Under the pieces are notes generated by a model. It worked only from the letters and a program-made list of their open reading frames with translations. It was not told the DNA's origin and made no database searches. The translations under genes and the position numbers were made by a program. From Candidatus Bathyarchaeota archaeon (GTDB lineage: Archaea; Thermoproteota; Bathyarchaeia; Bathyarchaeales; Bathycorpusculaceae): a DNA stretch of 64,000 bases. Numbering within the stretch: position 1 is the stretch's first letter; every line of letters starts with the position of its first letter. Of this stretch, positions 51,947 to 59,832 are shown piece by piece. Location of the stretch: assembly GCA_025059195.1 (NCBI GenBank), contig JANXDU010000003.1:1-64000 (forward strand), in the 5' to 3' direction.

Positions 51947-52972
51947 ATGGTTAAAAGACCGCCCAATAAAGGGTTTTCTGGTGAAAAGCTTTCTAAGTAT
52001 GTAGCTGGGCTGTTCAGGGAAAGAGGAAAAGAAGCCTTAGAAATTGCACGAAAAGTGGTCATGGGTGAATTGGAAAAATTAAACTGTAAAGAGGTCCGCG
52101 AAGCCCTAAAGTACTTCATAAATGACTATTGGAAGGAGACAACGAGGGCTGCCTTAATTTCAATAACATGTGAAGCTTTGGGTGGGGAACATCACAAAAC
52201 CGTACATATAGCTGTTCCGTTAATTCTGATTAGCGGCGCCATCGACATACACGATGACATAATTGACAGAACAGAGATCAAACGTACCGGCCTAACTGTT
52301 TACGGAAAATTTGGCGGAGACATTGCCTTACTTGTCGGTGATGCGTTGCTATTCAAGGGCCTTTCTCTCTTTCCCCAAGTTTTAGGACATATCGAACCGG
52401 AAAAACTGTGCACTATTGTTGAAGTGTTGAAGAGTTCTTTCTTTGAGTTGGGCGACGCTGAAGCGATGGAGACCTCTCTAAGAAGGAGGAAAACAACATT
52501 AGCGGTAGATGAATACATGGAATACGTTAAGAAAAAGGCAGCTGAGGTTGAAGCTTACATGCGAATAGCCGCAATAATGGCAGATGCGTCGACAAAGGAA
52601 ATTGAGGCTATAGCACGATATGGGCGTATACTAGGCATGTTGATCATAATAGGCGATGATAACTCAGACACTTTGAATCCAAGGGATCTAATAAATAGGA
52701 TTAAACATGAGGTGCTGCCCCTTCCGTTGATTTACGCCCTTAACAAGGCAAAAGTTAGGAGGAAGCTAATACCAATTTTACGGAGGAAAAAATTGACAGA
52801 GAGAGACGCTAAAAAAATTCTTGATATAGTTTTCGCGGAAAACATATTTGATGAGATAGAAAGGGATTATATTGCAAAGCTTATTGATGAGGGATTAGAA
52901 GCGCTTAAAACTATATCTTTAGATTCAACAGTACTCAATGATGTTATTAAGTCAACATATCCCAAGGATTAA
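51947..52972 (+). CDS. Polyprenyl synthetase-family protein (divergent paralogue)
   Basis: This 341-residue trans-prenyl synthase fold has the first aspartate motif in AIDIHDDIIDRTEIKRTGLT and the second as IIIGDDNSDTLNPRD, which lacks the usual QxxDDxxD-K wording. It is unlike the housekeeping IdsA near 13.5 kb. With the neighbouring reductase it may make a special isoprenoid or act as a terpene cyclase-like enzyme (inference). There is a 33-base gap after the reductase gene. Confidence 0.85.
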   Translation: MVKRPPNKGFSGEKLSKYVAGLFRERGKEALEIARKVVMGELEKLNCKEVREALKYFINDYWKETTRAALISITCEALGGEHHKTVHIAVPLILISGAIDIHDDIIDRTEIKRTGLTVYGKFGGDIALLVGDALLFKGLSLFPQVLGHIEPEKLCTIVEVLKSSFFELGDAEAMETSLRRRKTTLAVDEYMEYVKKKAAEVEAYMRIAAIMADASTKEIEAIARYGRILGMLIIIGDDNSDTLNPRDLINRIKHEVLPLPLIYALNKAKVRRKLIPILRRKKLTERDAKKILDIVFAENIFDEIERDYIAKLIDEGLEALKTISLDSTVLNDVIKSTYPKD

Positions 52973-53063
52973 TCTAAAGGAAGGGGTATAGTTCCCAGAG
53001 CCTAACGGGCACTTTCTTCTCCTTTCTCTTCATAGCGATCTGAACTGTATTTTTGTTGTACAG

Positions 53064-53073
53064 ATATATAAAT
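53064..53073 (+). promoter_or_regulatory. TATA box before the MFS gene
   Basis: ATATATAAAT lies 60-70 bases before the predicted start of the transporter, inside the 160-base gap after the prenyl synthase. The transporter and radical SAM genes may therefore have their own promoter. Confidence 0.55.
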
Positions 53074-53132
53074 AATTTATGCTTGATTTTCGACCGATAT
53101 GGTTAATAATCGTTCTGAAGCTATAAACTGGC

Positions 53133-54359
53133 TTGTCTGGCAGTGGGAGTGTTTTGGAAGGGTATAAAAGAGATTTACGTGAATTAAGTTTGATGATGTT
53201 TCTCTTAGTTGACATGTTCTTGTGGTATTACCTAACCCTCAATACTATTGCTGTAATAGCGGAGGAGCTTGGTGTCGAACATATGGGGCTTTTATTTGCA
53301 CAGCATGTGGGGGTGCTGGTCGGAGGTTTTTTAGGGATAGCTTTCTTAAAGGACGGGCTTAGGGGATTACTTTTATGGACTTTTCTTGGAACAAGTGTAT
53401 CCTTCCTGCCATTGTTAACACCAGATATTGTGTATTTACGTTTCCAGGAATACTTTTTTGTGCTGGGGCTTTCGCTTGGCTTAGGAATGCCGTTATGTTT
53501 AGGCTTTTTCGCAAAAAGAACCGCCACTGAAAACAGGGGATACATTGGCGGCATAGTTTTGGCTGTCTCTATTTTCTGTGCCACTCCTATGGTTAGTTTA
53601 GTTCGGTTATATGGTTCGCAGACGTTGCTTCTTTTTTTGGGGGTATGGAGAGCGCTTGGGTTTGTCCCACTTTTAATTTGGAGTAAAGTTCCATGGGAAA
53701 AGCCGACTGTTGAGAACACTGAGGAACCCACTCTTTTGTCGCGTAAACTATACCTTTATTGGGTTCCATGGGCAATATTCAACATCATCGATGGCCTGGA
53801 ATGGTTGCTTCTGAGGAATTTCGTAAGAGCCATGTTCTCCGCGTATCTAACTTCGCTGCAGTGGGTGGGTTTTCTTTTCTTAGGGACGTTTGCATTTCTT
53901 GGAGGCTACTTGAGCGATTTAGTGGGACGAAAACCGGTGATCATTTTGGGTTTCTCTATGATTGGTGTTGCCTACGCGGTTATAAGTATGGTTCCAAACT
54001 CTTTAGCCGCTTGGTTCTTATTTTACATCTGTAGTGGTGTTTCGTGGGGCTTATTCACCACGATTTTTATAGTAGTAATTTGGGGCGACCTGGCTTCAAC
54101 AAGCGCGAAAGAAAAATACTACCTTGTTGGGATCACTCCATTTTTCATGGCGGCTGCAATTCAAAAATTTTTTGCTGCGCACTTAATGTTTCTCAGCGAG
54201 ACAAGCGCTTTTTCTTTGGCAGCTGTCTTCTTATTCGTTGCCGTTTTGCCAATATTGTTTGCTCCTGAGACTTTGCCTGAGAAAGTGCTTAAAGAAAGAG
54301 AGCTTAGAAACTATATTGAGCGGGCTAAGCGGGTTAAAGAAAAGTTTACCAGAGGTTAA
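53133..54359 (+). CDS. MFS transporter
   Basis: This 408-residue membrane protein has about 12 helices. The loop between helices 8 and 9 reads GYLSDLVGRKPVIILGFSM, the classic MFS motif A in the second half. The charged cytosolic ends fit the family. TTG at 53133 is taken as start. A TTG at 53151 after GGGAGTG is an alternative. The location between isoprenoid enzymes and a radical SAM gene suggests export of the locus product. Confidence 0.85.
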   Translation: MSGSGSVLEGYKRDLRELSLMMFLLVDMFLWYYLTLNTIAVIAEELGVEHMGLLFAQHVGVLVGGFLGIAFLKDGLRGLLLWTFLGTSVSFLPLLTPDIVYLRFQEYFFVLGLSLGLGMPLCLGFFAKRTATENRGYIGGIVLAVSIFCATPMVSLVRLYGSQTLLLFLGVWRALGFVPLLIWSKVPWEKPTVENTEEPTLLSRKLYLYWVPWAIFNIIDGLEWLLLRNFVRAMFSAYLTSLQWVGFLFLGTFAFLGGYLSDLVGRKPVIILGFSMIGVAYAVISMVPNSLAAWFLFYICSGVSWGLFTTIFIVVIWGDLASTSAKEKYYLVGITPFFMAAAIQKFFAAHLMFLSETSAFSLAAVFLFVAVLPILFAPETLPEKVLKERELRNYIERAKRVKEKFTRG

Positions 54360-54370
54360 TTCAGCTTTTC

Positions 54371-55507
54371 TTGTTGGTGATAGGCTTGTTCTTTCACTTG
54401 ATGGTGACAACCGAATGTGATTTGGAGTGTCTTTACTGTTTTGGTGAAGCCTCAGAGGATTTTGGCGATGATTTTGGCGGTTTTAGTGTTGATTACTCGT
54501 TGCCTAAGCGTTTAAGTTTTGATTTGGGTTTGTTGGAGCGTTTTTGCAGCTTGGATTCAGACTGTGTTTTGATTTTTTATGGTGGGGAGCCCCTATTATA
54601 TTTGGATGACGTTAGGCGGATTATGGATCGCGTTAAAGTCAAACATTTCGTTGTTCAGACTAATGGTTTGCGTCTTGCCAGCCTGGAACCGGAATACTTG
54701 AACCGTTTCAGTGTTATTTTGGTTTCCATCGACGGTGACGAAGTTCTAACAGACTTTTATCGTGGGAGGGGTGTTTACCGCAAGGTTATGGAAAACTTGA
54801 GGAGGATCAAGCGTAATGGTTTTCAAGGGGAGGTTATCGCGCGGATGACTGTTATGGAGGAAACTGATATTTATAGGCAAGTTCTATGGTTGCTGAACAA
54901 CAGCGAGTTTCCTTTTTCATCTGTTCATTGGCAGCTTAACGCTGGTTTTTGGAGCGACTTTGAAAAGCGAAAATTTCGGAAGTGGAGCGAAGAAAGTTAC
55001 AATCCTGGAATCCGTCGCCTTGTCAGGTTTTGGGTTGACTACATGGAGAAGCACGGCGTTGTTCTGCGCTTGTATCCATTTCTTGGGGTTGCCCAATCTC
55101 TTTTGAAAGGTGAGGAAAACGCGCCTTTGCGCTGTGGTGCGGGATGGATAAACTATGCCATCCAGACGGATGGCTACATAGTGCCTTGTCCAAGCATGTG
55201 GGGGATGCGGGACTTTTACTTGGGGCACATAAGTATGGCGCATCCACTTAGGTTGAGAAAAATTTTTGTTGGCGAGCCTTGCACAAGTTGTAGGATATTT
55301 AATGTTTGCGGGGGTAGATGTCTCTACGCGAACATGACGAAGCGTTGGAAGCCCGAAGCCTACAAGACGGTCTGCGAAACCGTTGAAAACATGGTTAAAG
55401 CCATAGCCAATGAAATTCCAAGAATTAGACGACTAATCGAAGCTAGAGTAATAAAAATGGAGGACTTCGAATTTATGCAGTACATAGGCTGCGAGATAAT
55501 CCCTTAA
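54371..55507 (+). CDS. Radical SAM/SPASM-domain enzyme, putative peptide-modifying
   Basis: This 378-residue protein has the [4Fe-4S]/SAM motif near the start, CDLECLYCFG (C16, C20, C23). FYGGEPLLYLDD and VVQTNGLRL follow as SAM-contact loops. The C-terminal SPASM region begins with CGAGWINYAIQTDGYIVPCP and continues CTSCRIFNVCGGRCLYANM, giving the extra cluster Cys. It resembles the archaeal AF1577-type enzymes believed to modify small peptides. It could start at TTG 54386 behind GGTGATA. It follows the MFS gene by 11 bases. No clear precursor peptide is encoded directly beside it apart from the zinc-ribbon protein. Confidence 0.9.
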   Translation: MLVIGLFFHLMVTTECDLECLYCFGEASEDFGDDFGGFSVDYSLPKRLSFDLGLLERFCSLDSDCVLIFYGGEPLLYLDDVRRIMDRVKVKHFVVQTNGLRLASLEPEYLNRFSVILVSIDGDEVLTDFYRGRGVYRKVMENLRRIKRNGFQGEVIARMTVMEETDIYRQVLWLLNNSEFPFSSVHWQLNAGFWSDFEKRKFRKWSEESYNPGIRRLVRFWVDYMEKHGVVLRLYPFLGVAQSLLKGEENAPLRCGAGWINYAIQTDGYIVPCPSMWGMRDFYLGHISMAHPLRLRKIFVGEPCTSCRIFNVCGGRCLYANMTKRWKPEAYKTVCETVENMVKAIANEIPRIRRLIEARVIKMEDFEFMQYIGCEIIP

Positions 55508-55527
55508 ATGCAGAGCCGGCAGCGTTT

Positions 55528-55677
55528 TCACTTTCTGGTTTGAACTATGTTTTCTATAGTTTGAGTGAAACGGCAGCTGTCACAGAGACCGTCCTTGTCT
55601 GTTGCGTCTCTTCTGCCACATTTCGTACATTTGATAGAGTTGGTGTCTTTATTCTTTCGGAAGATTCCTTTCAACAT
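55528..55677 (-). CDS. 49-residue zinc-ribbon mini-protein
   Basis: The frame from the ATG at 55677 reads MLKGIFRKNKD...IKCTKCGRRDATDKDGLCDS (two separate segments), with CxxC and CxxC 12 residues apart, typical of a single zinc ribbon, followed by a short helix. GGAT precedes the ATG. It converges on the radical SAM gene, ending 20 bases from it. It may simply be a small regulator or ribosome-associated ribbon. Being a substrate of the radical SAM enzyme is an open possibility. Confidence 0.65.
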   Translation of the reverse strand: MLKGIFRKNKDTNSIKCTKCGRRDATDKDGLCDSCRFTQTIENIVQTRK

Positions 55678-55771
55678 TCTTATCCAGAGTTAAATGTTGC
55701 TTTATCATTATGAAAATATGGTTTGTGAAAGTTAAATATGGATTTTGACTCAATGTTCGTGGAGATTTGGA

Positions 55772-56485
55772 TTGGCCAGCTTTATTGAAGTTGAGGGTAA
55801 AATATTAGAGGGAACTTTTGAAAGGAGGTTGACTAGGTTTTCGGCTTTAGTGAAAGTTGACGGGAAAACCTTACCGTGTTTCCTGCCTAACCCCGGAAGG
55901 CTTCGCGAGCTTCTGGCCCATGATGTAAGGGTGGTTTTGAGGGAGGGCCCCATTGCAAAGGGTGGAAGAAAAACCGTTTACGATATTATAGGTGTTTACA
56001 GCGGTGATGTGATTGTTTCTGTTGATTCACATTTTCCTAATAGGCTTGTTTTTGAAGCTTTGAAGAAGGGGGATTTACCGGAATTCCACGGTTATGAAGT
56101 TATTAAACCCGAACCCCGTCGCGGGCTTATGAGGTTTGACTTTCTCCTCCGCGGCGGACCGGCGGTTAAACCTTGTCTCTTAGAGGTTAAGTCTTGCACT
56201 CTCGTTCGGGAAGGAGTTGCTCTGTTTCCAGACGCTCCGACAGAGAGGGGCACTAAACACGTTTTAGAGCTTGCTAAAGCCTTAAATGAAGGGTTTAGGG
56301 CTGCCGTGCTTTTTATTATCCAAAGAAGGGACGCCAAAGTTTTTACGCCAAACGATGAAACTGACCCTAAATTTGGAGCAGCCCTTCGAGAAGCGGCAAA
56401 AAAAGGAGTGGAGGTCTACGCCTACTCGGCAAGCTTTACTGGAAAAAGGATGGTGTTAAACGGGAAAGTCAAAGTTATGCTTTAA
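55772..56485 (+). CDS. sfsA: SfsA-family protein
   Basis: This 237-residue protein has the family pattern: EGKILEGTFERRLTRFSALV, a basic OB-like part with FLPNPGRLRELLAHD, then the nuclease-fold core FDFLLRGG...CLLEVKSCTLVREGVALFPD and APTERGTKHVLELAKAL. The core resembles a PD-(D/E)xK site. Bacterial SfsA was linked to sugar metabolism, but a nucleic-acid function is more likely from the fold. The TTG at 55772 lies seven bases after GGAG. Confidence 0.9.
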   Translation: MASFIEVEGKILEGTFERRLTRFSALVKVDGKTLPCFLPNPGRLRELLAHDVRVVLREGPIAKGGRKTVYDIIGVYSGDVIVSVDSHFPNRLVFEALKKGDLPEFHGYEVIKPEPRRGLMRFDFLLRGGPAVKPCLLEVKSCTLVREGVALFPDAPTERGTKHVLELAKALNEGFRAAVLFIIQRRDAKVFTPNDETDPKFGAALREAAKKGVEVYAYSASFTGKRMVLNGKVKVML

Positions 56486-56571
56486 ACATTTGGCTTGAAG
56501 CTTTGGAAGGAGAAATTATAAAAACGAGTTTTATTTGAACATTTAACCAAAAAACAGGTGGAATGCAGCTT

Positions 56572-57186
56572 ATGGTTAAGGCAATTCCAAGAAAGTTTGT
56601 GGCAGTTGACCCGGCTAAATGCACGGGCTGCAGCCTCTGCGAATACGTGTGTGTTTTAGAGAAAAACGAGTTTATTTGGAACCCCTTAAGGTCTAGGATT
56701 AGAGTTATACGCTTAACGCCCGCCTTCAATCTAGCTTTAACGTGTCGTTTCTGCGAGAACGCGCCCTGCGTGAGGGCTTGCCCAAGAAACGCTTTGGTTC
56801 AGTCCGAAGAAGGCTTGATCCTTGTGGACGAAGCTAAATGCGACCGCTGCGGCTGGTGTATCCAAGCTTGCCCCTACGGTGGGATTTCGCTCCACCCAGA
56901 CAAAAATTCGGTTTTGGTCTGCGACCTATGCAAAAACAATCCAGAGGGACCCCAATGCGTCCAATTTTGTCCGGAAGAAGCCCTTGAAATCGTGGTGGAA
57001 GAAGAGGCGGTGGCAAAAAAGTGGGTTGCAGCCATGGAGAAGATCCCTGCCAATATTGAGAAGCTAACAAACCTTGTGAAGAGGCGGGAGTGGGCTGTTC
57101 TGTTTGAGGAGGCTGAGGAGAGGGCGAAGAAGCTTTCAGAAAAACTTGAAGCTATAAATAAAAGGTGGGGTTACAAGCTTAAATAG
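56572..57186 (+). CDS. Polyferredoxin-type 4Fe-4S electron carrier
   Basis: This 204-residue protein has four cluster motifs: KCTGCSLCEYVC, CRFCENAPCVRACP, KCDRCGWCIQACP and CDLCKNN...CVQFCPEE. This is the pattern of HycB/DmsB-like iron-sulfur subunits. A C-terminal ~60-residue helical tail follows. It would pass electrons between an oxidoreductase (for example an aldehyde ferredoxin oxidoreductase) and an acceptor. No catalytic subunit is adjacent. The ATG at 56572 is ten bases after AGGTGG. The in-frame ATG at 56563 is too close to it. Confidence 0.9.
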   Translation: MVKAIPRKFVAVDPAKCTGCSLCEYVCVLEKNEFIWNPLRSRIRVIRLTPAFNLALTCRFCENAPCVRACPRNALVQSEEGLILVDEAKCDRCGWCIQACPYGGISLHPDKNSVLVCDLCKNNPEGPQCVQFCPEEALEIVVEEEAVAKKWVAAMEKIPANIEKLTNLVKRREWAVLFEEAEERAKKLSEKLEAINKRWGYKLK

Positions 57187-57189
57187 CGT

Positions 57190-57386
57190 CTATCTGGAGC
57201 TGGGTTTTTCGCGGCAGTCGTAGCAGTATTCAGTTTCAAAGTTCGTTAGGAATGTTTGCCGCAGCCCTTGCACTTCACCTTTTTAAGCATGCTCTCTTTT
57301 ATTGGTTGAATAGCTTTTAGCGTGTCTACTGCCTCTTGGGCGCATGGGCATGGCTGTTTTACACCAAAGTCGTCTTCGCTTTTCAT
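57190..57386 (-). pseudogene. Zinc-ribbon gene with one frameshift
   Basis: From the ATG at 57386, three bases after the permease stop, a frame reads MKSEDDFGVKQPCPCAQE and later KKVKCKGCGK. It then stops after two more codons. The next frame continues TFLTNFETEYCYDCREKPSS to a stop at 57190. One added base in the A run near 57257 restores a 65-residue protein with CxxCG...CxxC, a zinc ribbon. This could be an assembly error in an A run. The coupling to the permease indicates that it belonged to the same operon. Confidence 0.6.
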
Positions 57387-57388
57387 GG

Positions 57389-58447
57389 CTAAAGCGACCC
57401 GCTTAAGAAGCCGTACAACAGCCCGAAGGTTACGCTTCCAGCCCAAGCGATTACCATGTAGGTGGCTACAACTTTCCATTTGGCTATTCTTGAAACAGCC
57501 ATGGCGTTGGCGAAGTCGTAGGGTTGCCCCATAAGCCAGCTCAGCAAAGCGCCCTTCGACATGCCTTTACTCCATAACTCTTGCCCCAATGCCACCTCAA
57601 CCAGGGTCGGCGTATAAAGGGGGCCGCCAAGAACCGACGCTATCAAAACGCCCGTGACACCAGTCAAGTATGTTTCAACAACTTTTTCTGGGATAAAAGC
57701 TGAAAGATAACCCACCACTATGAGTCCAACAATAAAGAACGGGAGAATCTGTTTAGCAAGATATCCCGCAAATTTAAGCGCTGACCAAAGCCTCTCGTCC
57801 AAAGGTGGCTTAACAATCTCCACCCTAGCTGAAGACCTGGCGGAACTGGCCAATTGAAACTCTTTTTCAATAGTCTTTCCCCAAGGCGTAGTCGAGACGA
57901 TTAAGCCTGCGATTATGGCTACAGCTACAGACACAAGTATGCGTACTCCAGCTATTTCCCACGAGATCATCTCACCAGTCATTAAAATGGTTAGGATGTT
58001 CGCCGCTGGCGCCATTAGAAGGAACGAAATAGCGGGGCCTATTCCAGCTCCAGCGTACAAGATTCCGCCGAAAAGTGGAACCATTGTGCATGAGCAAACC
58101 GTTAAGAAAGGCGCCATTAAAAGGGCTAAGGCATATCCGACGGCTTTCCCTCGTCCCATGTACCGTGTTATGGTTTCCTTTGGCACAAACTCGTAGATTA
58201 GGCCTGCAACACTAAAGGCGAAGAGGAGGCATATCCAAGCGTGGCTGAAATAGTCAGCAATGTACAGCGCTGGAATAGCCAAGTATACGAGGGGGGATTC
58301 CCATAAACCAAGCTTATCCAGTTTCTCCTTGAAAATCTCTTTAGAAGGCTTAGCTGTAACTCGGCTGTAAACCATAAGCCCCATAATGACAAACATGAAG
58401 GCTAGGATTAAGCCAGCGCGAATATTCCTTTTGGTTTTTTCTTTCAT
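57389..58447 (-). CDS. Permease of the ArsP/YraQ (DUF318) family
   Basis: This 352-residue protein has about eight to ten membrane helices. It carries the family motif in the first half, TVCSCTMVPLFGGILYAGAG followed by FLLMAPAANILTIL, and in the second half GVLIASVLGGPLYTPTLVEV. Family members export trivalent or organic arsenicals or metals. The CSC pair may bind them. It is co-transcribed with a thioredoxin-fold mini-protein upstream and faces an ArsR regulator, which supports metalloid or metal export. Confidence 0.87.
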   Translation of the reverse strand: MKEKTKRNIRAGLILAFMFVIMGLMVYSRVTAKPSKEIFKEKLDKLGLWESPLVYLAIPALYIADYFSHAWICLLFAFSVAGLIYEFVPKETITRYMGRGKAVGYALALLMAPFLTVCSCTMVPLFGGILYAGAGIGPAISFLLMAPAANILTILMTGEMISWEIAGVRILVSVAVAIIAGLIVSTTPWGKTIEKEFQLASSARSSARVEIVKPPLDERLWSALKFAGYLAKQILPFFIVGLIVVGYLSAFIPEKVVETYLTGVTGVLIASVLGGPLYTPTLVEVALGQELWSKGMSKGALLSWLMGQPYDFANAMAVSRIAKWKVVATYMVIAWAGSVTFGLLYGFLSGSL

Positions 58448-58462
58448 GTGCCTTTTCGCCTT

Positions 58463-58735
58463 CTACCTGGCTGCTTCCATGATTAACTTTTCAACCTCTT
58501 CTGGGCTTGGAACCCGCCCCATGATTTTGATGGTGTTGTTTATGGCTATGGAAGGAGAAACCAGCACACCATATTTTTGGACTATTTCCCTCGACATTAT
58601 GTTGGCTTTTTCCACCTTCACCATAAAACCCGCTTGTTTGAGCTTTTCAGCGGCTTTTTCCACAGCCTTTTTTGCTGCTTGACAACGCACGCAGGAGGGC
58701 TCAGGTCCAATAACTTCAACTTTAACTTCCTTCAC
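58463..58735 (-). CDS. Thioredoxin-fold mini-protein (CxxC)
   Basis: This 90-residue protein starts with GTG behind GGTGGAAG. It has VKVEVIGPEPSCVRCQAAKK, a CxxC active site, then VLVSPSIAINNTIKIMGRVP, where the cis-proline lies. These small redox-active disulfide proteins often accompany permeases of this type and may hand thiols or metal to them. It begins 36 bases from the ArsR-type palindrome. Confidence 0.88.
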   Translation of the reverse strand: MKEVKVEVIGPEPSCVRCQAAKKAVEKAAEKLKQAGFMVKVEKANIMSREIVQKYGVLVSPSIAINNTIKIMGRVPSPEEVEKLIMEAAR

Positions 58736-58767
58736 GCTTCTTCCACCTTGTAGGGTGAGAAAAGAAT

Positions 58768-58791
58768 ATAGCAATATTTAAATATTGTTAT
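58768..58791. promoter_or_regulatory. Large palindrome overlapping divergent promoters (ArsR operator candidate)
   Basis: CAATATTTAAATATTG (58772-58787) is a perfect 16-base palindrome, extendable to 24 bases with one mismatched pair. Its centre TTTAAA doubles as TATA element toward both the thioredoxin-permease operon and the ArsR operon. A dimeric repressor bound here would block both. Confidence 0.65.
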
Positions 58792-58806
58792 GAACTTTCT
58801 TTAAAC

Positions 58807-59142
58807 GTGCATCCAGCAATGAAAAACCTTGACAAGTTTAGAGCCAAAATCTTTAATGCGCTCGCCGACCCTGTGCGACTGAGGATTCTTGAGTTTTTGC
58901 GATGTGGCGAACGTTGTGTCTGCGAAATAGTCCCCTATGTGGGGGTAGCCCAACCGCTAGTTTCTAGGCACTTAGCCATATTGAAGCGATGTGGGCTCGT
59001 CAAGGATAGGCGGGAAGGAAACAAGCGGTTCTACTCCGTGGGTAACCCAGCCATCTTCAAGGTTATCGACGCTGTGGACGCCAGTTTTATGGATGCACTT
59101 GTAAAGCATGTTGTTGAACAAATAGCTCTAGAGGAGGGTTGA
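58807..59142 (+). CDS. ArsR/SmtB-family regulator
   Basis: This 111-residue winged helix has FNALADPVRLRILEFLRCGE, GVAQPLVSRHLAILKRCGLV and RREGNKRFYSVG. The helix before recognition has RCVCEIV, a Cys-x-Cys similar to the ELCVCD metal site of arsenic-responsive ArsR proteins. It may start at GTG 58807 (near leaderless from the palindrome TATA) or at ATG 58819. It controls the divergent permease operon and its own, which also encodes two thioredoxin-like proteins. Confidence 0.92.
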   Translation: MHPAMKNLDKFRAKIFNALADPVRLRILEFLRCGERCVCEIVPYVGVAQPLVSRHLAILKRCGLVKDRREGNKRFYSVGNPAIFKVIDAVDASFMDALVKHVVEQIALEEG

Positions 59143-59144
59143 AA

Positions 59145-59405
59145 ATGGTTGTGAAGGTTGAAGTTTTCACGGCTGAACCGCCCTGTGCGGGCTGTCAAAA
59201 ACTGTTAGAGTATGCGGATTTGATCAAGGCGAAGTATGGCGAGAAGGTGGAAGTGATAAAACATGTCGGGCCTTGCGAGGAGTTCAGCAAATACAGCCTG
59301 ACCGTGGTTCCAGCCATAGTTTTCAATGAAGGCAAAATAAGGATTATGGGGGTTTGCCCAAGCCTCCGAACCATCGAGGCGGCGCTTAAAGAAATGGGGG
59401 TGTAA
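59145..59405 (+). CDS. Thioredoxin-fold mini-protein (CAGC)
   Basis: This 86-residue protein starts at ATG 59145 after GAGGGTTGA. KVEVFTAEPPCAGCQKLLEY carries the redox pair and SLTVVPAIVFNEGKIRIMGV the cis-proline loop. It overlaps nothing and is followed three bases later by a paralogue in which the second Cys is lost, so this is the thiol-competent member of a tandem pair. Confidence 0.88.
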   Translation: MVVKVEVFTAEPPCAGCQKLLEYADLIKAKYGEKVEVIKHVGPCEEFSKYSLTVVPAIVFNEGKIRIMGVCPSLRTIEAALKEMGV

Positions 59406-59407
59406 AG

Positions 59408-59668
59408 GTGCCGGTGAAAGTTGAAGTTTTCACTTCGGAGCCGCCATGCTCAGGCGGAAGACTGCTGCTCAAACTCGTAGAGAAAATCAAAGAGTCGTAT
59501 GGGGATAAAATTGAAGTCGAAATTTATCGTGGAATAAACCCAAAACTGAAAGAGTATGGAATAACGGCAAGCCCAGCCGTAGTCATAGACAAGGACATAC
59601 GCATAATAGGCGTGTGCCCAAGCGAGGAAACCCTCAAAGAAGCCTTAAGGGAGGCAGGCGTACAGTGA
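59408..59668 (+). CDS. Thioredoxin-fold mini-protein lacking the second cysteine (CSGG)
   Basis: This 86-residue GTG-started paralogue of the gene before it has VKVEVFTSEPPCSGGRLLLK, keeping one Cys of the active site, and ITASPAVVIDKDIRIIGVCP. A single-Cys site is unsuitable for dithiol exchange and might bind a metal or form mixed disulfides. Its stop shares bases with the next small gene start (ATGA). Confidence 0.85.
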   Translation: MPVKVEVFTSEPPCSGGRLLLKLVEKIKESYGDKIEVEIYRGINPKLKEYGITASPAVVIDKDIRIIGVCPSEETLKEALREAGVQ

Positions 59669-59832
59669 TGGAGCAAAACCGAAGTGAGGACTTTGTGTTT
59701 TATTCACCCTGGTTTACATACTATCTCCCGGATTTTGCGCCGTTTTTCATGCCAAAAATCGGTTCTGGTTGTAGAAATCCTTGTTTTTCACAGCCTCATA
59801 ACTATGGCTTTGTCCAAGCCCAGCCTGTTTAG
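59668..59832 (+). CDS. 54-residue aromatic-rich small protein
   Basis: The frame from the ATG at 59668 overlaps the preceding TGA and codes for SPWFTYYLPDFAPFFMPKIG followed by GCRNPCFSQPHNYGF. It is rich in Trp/Tyr/Phe/Pro and has two Cys. Overlap with the operon and regular codon use support translation. No family is recognised, and it may be membrane-associated. Confidence 0.5.
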   Translation: MEQNRSEDFVFYSPWFTYYLPDFAPFFMPKIGSGCRNPCFSQPHNYGFVQAQPV

